This document shows positions 55,470-64,000 of a stretch of 64,000 nucleotides of DNA, one piece after another; positions within the stretch are counted from its first letter, which is position 1; each line of letters opens with the position of its first letter. Both the position numbers and the translations under genes were made by a program. The stretch is from Pelagomonas calceolata (lineage: Eukaryota; Sar; Pelagophyceae; Pelagomonadales; Pelagomonadaceae). The DNA lies in the NCBI GenBank assembly GCA_918797485.1, contig CAKKNE010000002.1, positions 710,501-774,500 of the forward strand, given 5' to 3'. The notes under the pieces are model-generated. The model worked only from the letters and a program-made list of their open reading frames with translations. It made no database searches and had not been told where the DNA came from.

Positions 55470-57296
55470 ATGGGGGATGGAAAGAAAAAGGAGCGTACCA
55501 AGTACAGCCTACACCGCAATATCCCGGTGGAAATTCCTGCGGGTTTCGACCAATTGTGCGATCCTGAAGGGGCGCGTATTATCAACGCCGCCGGGGAGCC
55601 GACTGTCGACGGCGTCGTCGGCCCGAGCCCATCGACGCTGTTCAGTGCGGTCGGCTCGCTCTTCGTGTGGGTGATTTTCGTTGTCTTGGCACACATGATC
55701 TTCACTGCGTACCAGACCGACCCGCCCCAAATCAACGAGCTGACGCTGGACACCCCCAAAGGCTTCGAGGCGCCGTTCCCCGACTTCGCGGTGACTTTAT
55801 CACTCACCGGCTGGGACATCTACATCGCCACTCAAATTAGGCAAATCAAAGCCGCCCACGGGTCCAGCATGACGTGGAAAGAAGCTGAGAAGGAGGCAGG
55901 AAATCAGTGGAACCTGCTATCGGAGGACGAGCGGAACTTGCTTACTTGCGAGAAAGGCAAGTGTGACAATCGGACCCTGGAGTACCTGTGGCCCGTTTTC
56001 CGGTGGGAGTCCACCAGCGGCGGCTTCGTAAAGAAAACGGACGTCCATACGTTGCTCGGGCCGGAGGACGGCGTCCACTTCGGGGACAAATGTGGCCTGA
56101 GCGTCAGCACAAACCTCAAATACGGCCGCTGGCCCGTCTTCTGCTTCCTCAACAGAGAGCTTCCGCCGGAGAGGCAGAGAATGCTCCGCGGGCGCGACTT
56201 TGGCGACCCGCTTTGGAGTTACCTAGACGTACGCATCGTCCGGTGCACCAACATGTCCGCTGCCGCGGTGGAATATGAAAAGGGGTATACCAACACCAGC
56301 GTACCCTTCCCTGCGGCTTGGTCGGGAACTTGCGCGCCGCACGACGACATCGACGCCCTCGTGGACGCGGGACAAGGCCTCGGCGTCAACCTGTTCTTCA
56401 AGTCCCCCCAGGAGCCTGACTGGACAGAATCGAGCTGGAACCAGCACGCTGGTGACCCGGCAGACAATAGCATGGAGAACGGTTGGACCATGCACGAGTA
56501 CCAGAAGCTGTCGAGTACTTCCCATGTGGAATGCGATCTGTACCTGAAGCACACTTCAGCGTACGTCAACCGGCCGCAAAGCTCTGGCTTCGAGGAGGAG
56601 GACTTCTTCAAGATTTACAAGTGGTGGTTCGACTTCGACCGCTCGCAGTGCTCCCGCAGTTACGCCGACGATTCGCGTTTCGAGGAGTACAGCACGTCGT
56701 ACCGATATGATTGGTCTGACCACGCGATGGGTGAGACTCAGGGCGAGAATCGGACGCGGTTCTTCGATATCAGCGTCCGCATGAACCACAAACGTCGCAA
56801 GATCGAAGTGCGGCGCCAGAACATTCTCGAGATGCTCTCCGATATCGGCGGCAGCTGGGAGCCCTCCTTCTTCCTCGGCTGGCTGGTCGTCGTCGTCATC
56901 AACCGCGCGCTCATGGCCGCGAGCGCCTGCCCGCGGTCGCGCAAAGAAGCGAAAGACGTGTGGGCAGGATTGTGCGGTCGGGGCGCTCCTGGCGCCGCTC
57001 CAAAAGTTGCCCCGGCCAAGGCGCCGGCGCCGGCGCCAGCGGCCGACGCTGCGCCGGCGCCGGCACCAGCGGCCGAGGCGCCGTTATCTCCCGCCGCGAA
57101 GAGGTGGAAGTCCCTGGCGATGAACTGGAAGCGCCTGAAACGCCAAATGCAATCGGCCAATTATTTTCAGTTATTGAACAGCGGCCCCCCGGAGGCGCCG
57201 GCACCGCCGCCCCTCGACCCGCGCAAGTTCGCCGAGCTCCTGGAGCGGGTCGAGCAGCTCGAGAAGCGCCTCGAGGAGCAGCCCCGAAGGTCCTAG
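55470..57296 (+). CDS. Two-TM channel-like membrane protein
   Basis: A 608-residue protein. A cytoplasmic basic head is followed by TM1 (~58-80, FVWVIFVVLAHMIF), a large extracellular domain of ~380 residues with at least ten Cys and several glycosylation sites (NMSAAA, NTSVPF, NRTRFF), then LEMLSDIGGSWEPSFFLGW before TM2 (~464-484). The tail is Ala/Pro-rich and ends in a coiled coil (LLERVEQLEKRLEEQ). The topology and the DIGG-before-TM2 motif recall DEG/ENaC/ASIC or P2X channels, which are trimers of just such subunits. Direct homology is unproven; the function, an ion channel, is inferred. Confidence 0.6.
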   Translation: MGDGKKKERTKYSLHRNIPVEIPAGFDQLCDPEGARIINAAGEPTVDGVVGPSPSTLFSAVGSLFVWVIFVVLAHMIFTAYQTDPPQINELTLDTPKGFEAPFPDFAVTLSLTGWDIYIATQIRQIKAAHGSSMTWKEAEKEAGNQWNLLSEDERNLLTCEKGKCDNRTLEYLWPVFRWESTSGGFVKKTDVHTLLGPEDGVHFGDKCGLSVSTNLKYGRWPVFCFLNRELPPERQRMLRGRDFGDPLWSYLDVRIVRCTNMSAAAVEYEKGYTNTSVPFPAAWSGTCAPHDDIDALVDAGQGLGVNLFFKSPQEPDWTESSWNQHAGDPADNSMENGWTMHEYQKLSSTSHVECDLYLKHTSAYVNRPQSSGFEEEDFFKIYKWWFDFDRSQCSRSYADDSRFEEYSTSYRYDWSDHAMGETQGENRTRFFDISVRMNHKRRKIEVRRQNILEMLSDIGGSWEPSFFLGWLVVVVINRALMAASACPRSRKEAKDVWAGLCGRGAPGAAPKVAPAKAPAPAPAADAAPAPAPAAEAPLSPAAKRWKSLAMNWKRLKRQMQSANYFQLLNSGPPEAPAPPPLDPRKFAELLERVEQLEKRLEEQPRRS

Positions 57297-57479
57297 TCCG
57301 CCTCCGTTCCAAGGCAATTCCCCCCATTTCAGATCATTCCCCTCTGCGAGCCCTCCTAATAGATAAATTACTAGTACTACTAGCCCCGCTGCCAGCCGAG
57401 CTCCGAGGCAACGCCCGGGCGGCTCCAGGCACCCTTAGTCGAAACGCGGGGTATCGTTACACGAAGGTAAAGGGAGGGA

Positions 57480-59032
57480 TCAGAGGCGAGTGGCTTTGGC
57501 GATCGCGTTCTTGAGGTCCAGGCCGGTGAGGCCCTCGACGGCATCCGGTAAAGTCGCGATGGTCTTGATGATGTCCTTCGTGACCTTGGAGCCCGTCGCG
57601 TCGTCCTGGCTGATGAAGACCATCTTCTCCGTTTTTGAGAGCGGCGCGGCGATCGCGCCGGCGATTTCCGGCATCTTGTTCATCACAATATCCGTGATGC
57701 CGGCCTCGCCCATGTACTGGTAGGTCTGGTTCTTCTCCTTTAGGACTAGCGCTTCGGCCTGGCCCTTGGCCTGGATCGCGGACGCTTCCGCCGCGCCGAC
57801 GGCGGCGATCTCCTCCGCGCGAGCTTTTGCTTTCGCTAACTGCGCATCAGCCTCGGCCTGGGCCTCCACCAACATAGCCTTGGACGCGTTCTGCTTCTCG
57901 ACGAGTTCAGCTAGAGACGTACCTTCAGCCTCTTTTTGCGCGGTCAAGGCTTGTTGTTCTGCCACTTGCAACAAAACTTTCGCCTCCTCGACCTGCTGCT
58001 GGGTCCGCTCCTTCATGACCTTCTGCTCTTCCACCGCTCGTTGGATCAAGGCCGCGGCCCGCGCCTCCTCTTCTCTTTTCCCGACCTCGGTCTGGATCTC
58101 GGCCTCGCGTAACTTGACGGTCCGTTCATTGTCGGCCATTTTCAACTTCAAGGCCGTCTTCGAGTCCTCTTCCGCCTGGCGTTTCTTGTTGATATCGACC
58201 TCGGCCTCCGTTTGGTGGGCGTTGACGGTCATGCGACTACTTTGTCGCTTCTTCGCTTCCGCGACGTCGGCCTCGGCCTTGCACTGCGCTACTACTTTCC
58301 TTTGTTCAGCTTCATGCATCGCCACACCTTCCGCGGCGTCGCGCTTGACCTGCGCGGAGCATTTCCGTCAAATCGGTCCGAATGGCCTCAAAATCAAAAA
58401 AGAAACTACCCACGGCCTCGTCTGATGGACACGAGTCGCCTCGATGGCGTGAAGGCGTCTCTACACAACGGGACGCCGAGATTGACTTTCGCGGTCTGAG
58501 TTTCTCCCAAGGCGTCCATGTACCCATTATCATCACTCACGTCCGTGACGACGTAGGACACGATCTCGTAGCCCATGTTCTTCATGTCATCGAGGACACC
58601 TTCCTTGACCGTGTTCGCGAAGGCCTCGCGGTCCTTGTAGATCTTTTCTACGGTCAGCGTACCTAACACCTGGCGCTGGTGGCCCTCCATCGTCGCCGTC
58701 AGCGATTCTTGCACGGCTTTGGTTTTTTCGCCCAGGAAGTGCTGGCAGGCCAGCTTCAAATTGCCCTTATCTAACATGCGCTCCATGCCTTCATGATTGG
58801 GCGGAAAGCAGGCCACTTTCACTTGCGTGACCGCATCAACATTGAGTTTGACGCCCTCGCCCGTCTCGACCTGTCTGCTACTCACGTTGAGCTGCATCAA
58901 TTCTAGGTCGAGGTAGTCGACGTTGTTGCAGCACCACCACGCCCAGCCGCACTCGCCAATCAAAAACTTCGTGCCGCCGACCCCCGAGATGACGGCGGCC
59001 TTATTGGGCGGGACGACGACCACGTTGCCCAT
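57480..59032 (-). CDS. Flotillin
   Basis: The CDS is complement(57480..58349, 58487..59032), 471 residues. MGNVVVVPPNKAAVISG starts an SPFH/prohibitin-homology domain (~1-190) with a Gly at position 2 that could be acylated; the long helical half is Glu/Ala/Lys-rich (AEAKKR, EEARAAALIQRA, QQALTAQKEAEG) and ends ITDIVMNKMPEIAGAI as flotillins do. It organises lipid-raft-like membrane patches. The 137-bp intron (GTCAATCT to GTCAAGCG, 6 of 8 match) is a degraded introner; splicing restores TAKVKRDAAEG exactly. The promoter is shared with the chromatin gene. Confidence 0.9.
58350..58478 (-). mobile_element. Degraded introner in the flotillin gene
   Basis: 129 bp between target copies at 58342-58349 and 58479-58486 that agree in 6 of 8 bases. 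The terminal repeats are worn; it contains a CTCGATGGCGTGAAG core. Confidence 0.6.
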
Positions 59033-59655
59033 GGTGCCTGCGCGCGGGGGCGGCGGTCGTCTCGGCCGCGCGCGTGTGGGCGGACCTGCTGGCGGCGCGC
59101 GGTTGCGGTCGTGGGGCTGGCCGTGCGGTCGCGCCGCGGCCGAGCCGCGCGCTCGCAACCGCAGCGCAGCCGGGCGCCGCTCTCAGGGCTGTGGAAGGAT
59201 TTTGCTGTCACCGTGACTGCGTTATTTGTGCTTCCGGGGCAGCGTTTTACTGATTCCCGTGGTCACGTGGGGCAGCCCCGGGACCGGGGATTGCAAGGGA
59301 GTGGCATGCACCTCTTGTTTTAGCGTCACTCTTCGGCAGGACGCCTCTGCTGGAATTGGAAACAGGATCGACACGCGCGTGCGGAGCTGTCCCTTGTCCC
59401 CACGCGTCGTCAGCGTCGAGGGACGACCTCTACCAGAGGGCGTCCTGCGCGCTCGGTTCGCTAGTGTCTTACACGCCGCTAGCTCGCGCCGCTGCGCAAC
59501 TTTAAAAGTCTGTAATTGGGCGTACTCGTGGACGGCAGCATCGCATAGCTCGCTCAGCCAACCGCCAGTGGGCGCTGCTGCGCTGCGGCAACGAATTACT
59601 CGCTCCCAGAGGGTAGCACAGCAAGCATTTCAAACAGAGACGCAGAGCGTCGAGC
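59033..59655. other. Divergent promoter region (623 bp)
   Basis: Between flotillin and the chromatin protein. Has one consensus promoter element at 59458 and GC-rich leader sequence; no gene supported. Confidence 0.5.
59458..59483. promoter_or_regulatory. TGCTAGTGTCTTAC promoter element
   Basis: TCGCTAGTGTCTTACACGCC then GCTAGCT: complete core. 172 bp before the + gene, 425 bp before flotillin. Confidence 0.62.
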
Positions 59656-61836
59656 ATGGACTTCGCCGACAAGCGCCCGCCGCCGAAGACGACGGCCCAG
59701 GCCTTTGAATTGGCCTTCGACCCGGAGGGCGACAACGTCTTCGTGCTCTCCGCTTTGTTTCCGCAGGCGTTCGGGCGCAAGCAAAAGAAAAAACCAGAGG
59801 AAGAAAAGCCCCAAGAGGAGGACGACGACGGCACGGAGTCCGACGAAGATGTTGAAAGGGAAGTCGTCTTGACGGAGAAGGACCAGCCGCGGCAACGCTA
59901 CGACGTCATTGCTCGATTGGAGCGGTTATTTGGCGGTGGGGAATTAGCAACAGGTTTGAACCACGACTCGGACTCGGACGTCGCCGAAGACTATTATGCG
60001 AGTGACGACTCGTTCATCGACGACTCCGAGGCCTTCGAGGCCGCCGAAAAGCGAGATCAGGAACAAAGGACCGCCCCGGCCGACCACGACGGCTTCTTCG
60101 CCGTGTCCGGGGACTTGGCGACGGTGGAAGCCCCGAAGCCTCCCGAGAAGCCGCGCAAGAAGAAGCCTCGTAAATTACTTGATGGCGGTCCGACGGCCGC
60201 ACATGTCAATGCTTTGTTAGATAAAGATGCTGAAGTAACCTGCCAGCAGCTGAATCCCAAACGAGGCGAAAGCGCCTTGCGGTACGACAAGTACAAGGCC
60301 GCGACGTCGGCGAAGCAGTTATTAGCTTTGGGTGCTACAAGAGCTGATATCAAGAATGATTTGGCGAAGGGGTATGTTACTTTAAAGGAGCCCCTCGCCG
60401 GTTTAGTCATACAGCCCTACACAGCACGCTCGTCGAAGCGGTGTGGGACGTGCGAGGGCTGTACGGCGGAAGAGTGCGGCGCGTGCAAGTATTGTCTCGA
60501 TATGAGCAAGCGCGGAGGCCCGAACACGTTGCGGCGGCCCTGCGTGAAGCGGGCGTGTCTGAGACCGCTCGACGGGTCACAACCTCCCGCGGCGGCAGCG
60601 ACGCCGCGGTCGTCGCCGCCGCGGTCGCCGCGCGTCACGTCGAATTGGACGCGTTATGTGGACGAGACGTCAGGTAAGCCCTACTGGCACGACGCTACTA
60701 CCCAAAAGACGACGTGGGACGACCCCACTACTTCCAAAAAACGGCCCGCGCCTGATGCCGAGCAACCACCAGTAAAGATGCGCAAGCAGAGCGGCTACGT
60801 CTACTTCCAGTCGCAGCACCGGGAGGCGGCGTCGGCCGCCGTGGACATCGACCCTGATACTAATCAACTGGGCGCGCGCGAGCGGAACCAGGCTGTGATG
60901 AGGAAGCTCGCGGAGATGTGGGGCGCGTTGGACGACGCTGCGAAGCAGAAGTGGAGCGACGACGCGCCGCGCGTGCCGGTCAAGGAGCGCAAGCCCAAGG
61001 CCAAGGCGCCGGCGGCCGCCAAGCCGGCGGCGAAGCCGAAGGAAGCCAGCCCGCGCAAGGTTTTTGGGTCAAGCATCCCCTTCGCGACGGCGCCGGCGAT
61101 CCCGGCGGTCCCGCCGCGGAAGCCGTCCGCGCGCGCCCGGAAGGTGGCGCCTGTTCCTGAGCCGGGCGTGCTCGAGTCGGAGCCGGAGTCTGAGGAGGAG
61201 GAGGAGGCGGCGCCGTCCGCGGCGCCCGCGGAGACGCCCGCGCCAGCTGCCGAGCCGGCAGTCAAACCGGCGGCGAAGCCGAAGGCGAAGCCCAAACCGG
61301 CGGCAAAGAAGCCGACGGCGAAGAAGCCGGCCGCGCGCGCGAAGAAGGCTGCGCCCACGCCCGCGCCGGCCGCGCCGGTCGCCGCGCCGGCCACCGCGCC
61401 GCCGGCCGCCGCCGCCGAGGAGCCGCTCTTTAAGGTCGGCGACACCGTGGACGTCGCGCCGCGCACGTTCCCGGGCATCAACAAGGCCGGCGGGACGGGC
61501 AGGATCACGAAGGTGAACGACGAGCGTAGCAAGGACGGCGGCCCGATGAAGGACGGGTCCGAGCGGAGGACCACGGGCTTCACATACGCCGTAAAGTACG
61601 CCCTGAGCGGGTCCGAGAAGCGCGTCGACGCGCAGTGGATCGCGCGCATCGACGAGGAGGAGGAGGACGCCTCCGACGGCGGCGCGGCCGAGACGCTGCG
61701 GACGCCCGGCGGCCGCATCGCGACAGTCATTGAGCGGCGCGCAAGGGGTTGGATCTATGTGGAACTCGACGGGAACGCGAACGACGAGGGCGGCGCGCAC
61801 GAGCGGAAGTCCTTCCGGAATAGCCAGTTATCGTAA
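59656..61836 (+). CDS. HPC2/ubinuclein-like, CXXC, WW and HMG-box chromatin protein
   Basis: A 726-residue nuclear protein. An acidic N-terminus contains DYYASDDSFIDDSEAF (~115-130), the HPC2/ubinuclein signature that in yeast and animals binds HIRA and H3.3. A CXXC zinc finger follows (~255-300, RCGTCEGCTAEECGACKYC), which binds unmethylated CpG; next a WW domain (~330-358, WTRYVDETSGKPYWHD), then an HMG-like helix set (~375-440, GYVYFQSQHREA). A Lys/Pro/Ala linker leads to a tudor-like barrel (~590-660, FKVGDTVDVAPR). Intronless. Confidence 0.78.
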   Translation: MDFADKRPPPKTTAQAFELAFDPEGDNVFVLSALFPQAFGRKQKKKPEEEKPQEEDDDGTESDEDVEREVVLTEKDQPRQRYDVIARLERLFGGGELATGLNHDSDSDVAEDYYASDDSFIDDSEAFEAAEKRDQEQRTAPADHDGFFAVSGDLATVEAPKPPEKPRKKKPRKLLDGGPTAAHVNALLDKDAEVTCQQLNPKRGESALRYDKYKAATSAKQLLALGATRADIKNDLAKGYVTLKEPLAGLVIQPYTARSSKRCGTCEGCTAEECGACKYCLDMSKRGGPNTLRRPCVKRACLRPLDGSQPPAAAATPRSSPPRSPRVTSNWTRYVDETSGKPYWHDATTQKTTWDDPTTSKKRPAPDAEQPPVKMRKQSGYVYFQSQHREAASAAVDIDPDTNQLGARERNQAVMRKLAEMWGALDDAAKQKWSDDAPRVPVKERKPKAKAPAAAKPAAKPKEASPRKVFGSSIPFATAPAIPAVPPRKPSARARKVAPVPEPGVLESEPESEEEEEAAPSAAPAETPAPAAEPAVKPAAKPKAKPKPAAKKPTAKKPAARAKKAAPTPAPAAPVAAPATAPPAAAAEEPLFKVGDTVDVAPRTFPGINKAGGTGRITKVNDERSKDGGPMKDGSERRTTGFTYAVKYALSGSEKRVDAQWIARIDEEEEDASDGGAAETLRTPGGRIATVIERRARGWIYVELDGNANDEGGAHERKSFRNSQLS

Positions 61837-61968
61837 TGTAGTAGTACCGTATCCGTATGAGGGCCGGGGGCGGGACGGGCGTGCGGTACGGGGAGGCTAG
61901 GCCCGCCGGGAGGACGTCCGGGCAGATGTCCGGGCGGCCTCAGGCTCAGTAGTACCAAACAAGGCTCA

Positions 61969-64000
61969 TTACTTTCTGTATAGTGGACGCGAGGCCACGA
62001 AGGCCGACGGGAACGCGGGACTCGGTGGCGGCATCGGCGGCCGCATCGGCGGAGACCGCGCCTTCGCCGCCGACATCTCCAGGCGCCGCGCCGGGGGCGG
62101 CCCCGGCAGGTCGTACTCCTCGCTGTCGTCGTCGGACGACTGGTCGTAGTCCGACACGCGGTTCACGGGCCCGCCGAAGCGCCGCCGCCGCGACCGGCCG
62201 CGCGCGCGCTCGAGGTCGTCGTCGTCCTCATCGTCGTCGTCCGACGAGTAGGCCGGCGGCCGCGGCGCGCCGAAGATCGACGGCGGCTTGTCGACGGGCC
62301 GCCGCCGCGTCGTGTGGTCGACGAGGCGCCCGGCGAAGCGGTCGTCATCATCATCATCATCGTCGTCGTCGAGGCGCCGTCGCCGGCGCGTCGACTTTCT
62401 AGGAGACCGCCGCGGCGTCTTCCGCGCCGAGCGGCGCGTCGCGCGCGGCGCCTCCTCAGACGAACGGTCCTCCTCGGACGACGAGGGCGGCGGCGGCCGG
62501 CGCGCGCGGTCCGGCCGCGCGGACGGGACCGGCGCCGTCTTTACTTTAGGCTTCGTCTTCGAGCTGCTCGAGGACCATGGCTTCTTGCGGGCCGGCGTGG
62601 GCGTCGCGCCGGGCTTGACCTTGGGGGCCTTCGAACGCTTGCGCCACTTCGCGCAGTTTTCCTCGACCGTGCCGCGCAGCACCCTGTACGTACAAGCAAG
62701 GAAACATAAGCCGGCGAGCGCCACGAGGATCCACTGCACGATAACGAACCAGAGCTTGTCCTTGTTGCGGCGGATCCACCGTCCCAAGGACCACTCAGCT
62801 TTCTTCTTCTTCGACTTGGCGGGGGGCGCCTCGGCGTCCGTTGCAAAGCTCTCCGTCTTCACGTCCGCGAAGAGCGCCTCCTCGCCTGCGTCCGCGGCGG
62901 CCGCTTGTAATGCAGTATCCATCAACGCCGGGTCCGCCTCGGCTCGCAACAGGTTCGCATCCACAGAAGCTCTTTCCTCGGCCGTCGCGCGGACCTCGAA
63001 CTCGACGATAATCGTATCCGTGAGGCGCCGCCGCGCTGCCGCGGACACGCTCAGGATCGTCACTCTATCGACGCTGACGCCAGCCACGCGCGCGATGGCG
63101 TCCTGGAAGACCGCCTGAGCCGATTGTGCCTCTTCGAGCGTCAGGCCGGAAAAGGAAGCGCTACCAGCAATCACGTCGTAGGCCACGTAGAGCTCGCATC
63201 CATTATTATTCGTGCCGCCGACGACGAGCGGGAACGCCGTCAGGCAGGCCGCCGTCGGCGCGGCCGTCGAGGGCGCCGGCGACGGAATCGGCGTCGGCAT
63301 CCGCGTCGGTCTTAATGACGGCCGGCCGGCGGTTGTCGGGGCGAAGCTCGTCGATGGTAACGGTGAGGGCGCCGGATAGGGCAAGGAAGAGGGTGTTGTG
63401 GTCGGCACTTTCGTCGGCGCGAAGCTTTCCGTGGGCCGCGGCGTCGGGATTTGTGAAGGTGCTGATGAAGGGACGCGCGACGGCGTCGATGACGGCGTCT
63501 GGGGCGCGGGCGTCGGCGCCGGAAAGGGTACTGGCGAGGGCATGGACGAAGGCGTGCTCGTCGGCGCTTTTGTTGGTGGCAGCGAGGGTAATGACGACGG
63601 CCTTGAGGATGGCACGCGCGACGGCATAAATGAAGGTGCTGCACTAGGCCCCGGCGTCGGCATTGATGAGGGCGAGAAGCAGCAGTAGCGCGCATTAAGG
63701 GTCGCGCGCGCGAATGCCGGGCACCCGTCGACGGACGCCGACGCCGAGATCGTTGCTGCGAGGACGCCGTCTTGAACAGTAACGGGCACGTCCAGGAACG
63801 GCGCGCAGGTCTCGTAGCCCGCGCTCCGGAAGCCGAACGTCTGCCCTCCGGAAGAGTCGAGGCACTCGGTCGGCACCGTGCACCGGGCCGTCTCCAGACT
63901 ATTCCCGTTGACCGCTAAAAAGGCCTCCTCCCGCACGCCATCCTCGGTCCCGTTGTTGAAGTCGCCCGAGAGCCCCACGGTCAAATTTGCGACCGCGACT
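61969..64000 (-). CDS. Single-TM surface protein with Pro/Ser repeats, 5' end outside window
   Basis: The frame is open at base 64000, so the start lies beyond. In-window order: a beta-rich Cys-containing domain, a long array of PSxxPTxxPS repeats (~140 residues) typical of stramenopile wall and surface proteins, a second domain (TAFPLVVGGTNNNGCELYVAYDVI, ending RRRLTDTIIVEFEV, which resembles a SEA-like module), one TM helix (LWFVIVQWILVALAGLCFLA), and a highly charged tail with poly-Asp, RS and KTPRRSPRKS runs. The extracellular repeats and a single TM indicate a surface sensor or wall anchor; inferred. Confidence 0.75.
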   Translation of the reverse strand, partial: VAVANLTVGLSGDFNNGTEDGVREEAFLAVNGNSLETARCTVPTECLDSSGGQTFGFRSAGYETCAPFLDVPVTVQDGVLAATISASASVDGCPAFARATLNARYCCFSPSSMPTPGPSAAPSFMPSRVPSSRPSSLPSLPPTKAPTSTPSSMPSPVPFPAPTPAPQTPSSTPSRVPSSAPSQIPTPRPTESFAPTKVPTTTPSSLPYPAPSPLPSTSFAPTTAGRPSLRPTRMPTPIPSPAPSTAAPTAACLTAFPLVVGGTNNNGCELYVAYDVIAGSASFSGLTLEEAQSAQAVFQDAIARVAGVSVDRVTILSVSAAARRRLTDTIIVEFEVRATAEERASVDANLLRAEADPALMDTALQAAAADAGEEALFADVKTESFATDAEAPPAKSKKKKAEWSLGRWIRRNKDKLWFVIVQWILVALAGLCFLACTYRVLRGTVEENCAKWRKRSKAPKVKPGATPTPARKKPWSSSSSKTKPKVKTAPVPSARPDRARRPPPPSSSEEDRSSEEAPRATRRSARKTPRRSPRKSTRRRRRLDDDDDDDDDDRFAGRLVDHTTRRRPVDKPPSIFGAPRPPAYSSDDDDEDDDDLERARGRSRRRRFGGPVNRVSDYDQSSDDDSEEYDLPGPPPARRLEMSAAKARSPPMRPPMPPPSPAFPSAFVASRPLYRK

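Noticed and set aside
55860-55960. HMG-box-like helix (WKEAEKEAGNQWNLLSEDER) in the two-TM protein
   Set aside because: It lies in the extracellular domain between Cys residues; a short chance match.
1-64000. tRNA, rRNA, CRISPR, retroelement or virus-like sequences
   Set aside because: No T-loop/anticodon pattern, no rRNA core, no spaced repeats and no reverse transcriptase, integrase or capsid motif was recognised.

Overview
The window looks like nuclear DNA of a pelagophyte (stramenopile) alga, either Aureococcus or a close relative. It is GC-rich and gene-dense, with mostly intronless or few-intron genes. Typical algal and eukaryotic proteins are present: a plastid-type ATP/ADP translocase, targeting leaders of the ASAF type, PWP2, GPN1, flotillin, eL37, NDUFS5 and DLST. 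Most telling is a family of short intron-forming transposons (introner elements) with CTGTGTGGAAATCAA-type ends and 8-bp target duplications, a kind described in Aureococcus anophagefferens. No rRNA, tRNA, CRISPR array or bacterial operon was seen.

Layout. 1-19441: genes alternate strands almost perfectly: SANT protein (+, 5' cut), RING-CH/TPR (-), WD protein (+), MYND/RING-CH (-), RMT2 (+), thioesterase-like pseudoenzyme (-), GPN1 (+), GT8 (-), mitochondrial carrier (+), coiled coil (-), PWP2 (+), hypothetical (-). 20028-30976: three + genes: a seven-exon nucleobase transporter, DLST and a 2,020-residue MYND/WW-like protein. 31069-36463: three - genes (acyltransferase-like, membrane protein, plastid nucleotide transporter), interrupted at 32939-34795 by a gene-poor stretch with a degenerate 290-bp tandem repeat. 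36693-49953: amino-acid transporter, eL37, Mn/Fe SOD, hypothetical, protein kinase, PRMT-like enzyme with plastid leader, Cys-rich ShK-like protein, coiled and ankyrin proteins, NDUFS5 and an STI1 protein. 50076-64000: GT90 glycosyltransferase, KH-exonuclease, another glycosyltransferase, RanBP2-type zinc-finger protein, a two-TM channel-like protein, flotillin, an HPC2/CXXC/WW/HMG chromatin protein, and a cut single-TM protein with Pro/Ser repeats.

Two signals run through the whole window. First, introns: at least nine can be read as introner insertions whose 3' AG is in the element and whose 5' GT or GC is the first two bases of the duplicated target. Splicing then restores the original reading frame exactly, and several are GC-AG. 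Second, a near-palindromic element (TGCTAGTGTCTTAC, a few bases, GCTAGC) appears once in most promoter regions, typically 60-200 bp from the start codon. It works in either orientation and is often shared by two divergent genes; I know of no description of it. A third, weaker signal is a CGCGTCGATGGCGTG core, found both inside introners and in several 3' flanks.

The genes do not form a pathway. They are housekeeping (ribosome biogenesis, respiration, organelle transport), chromatin and membrane genes, connected mainly by shared divergent promoters and tail-to-tail 3' ends.
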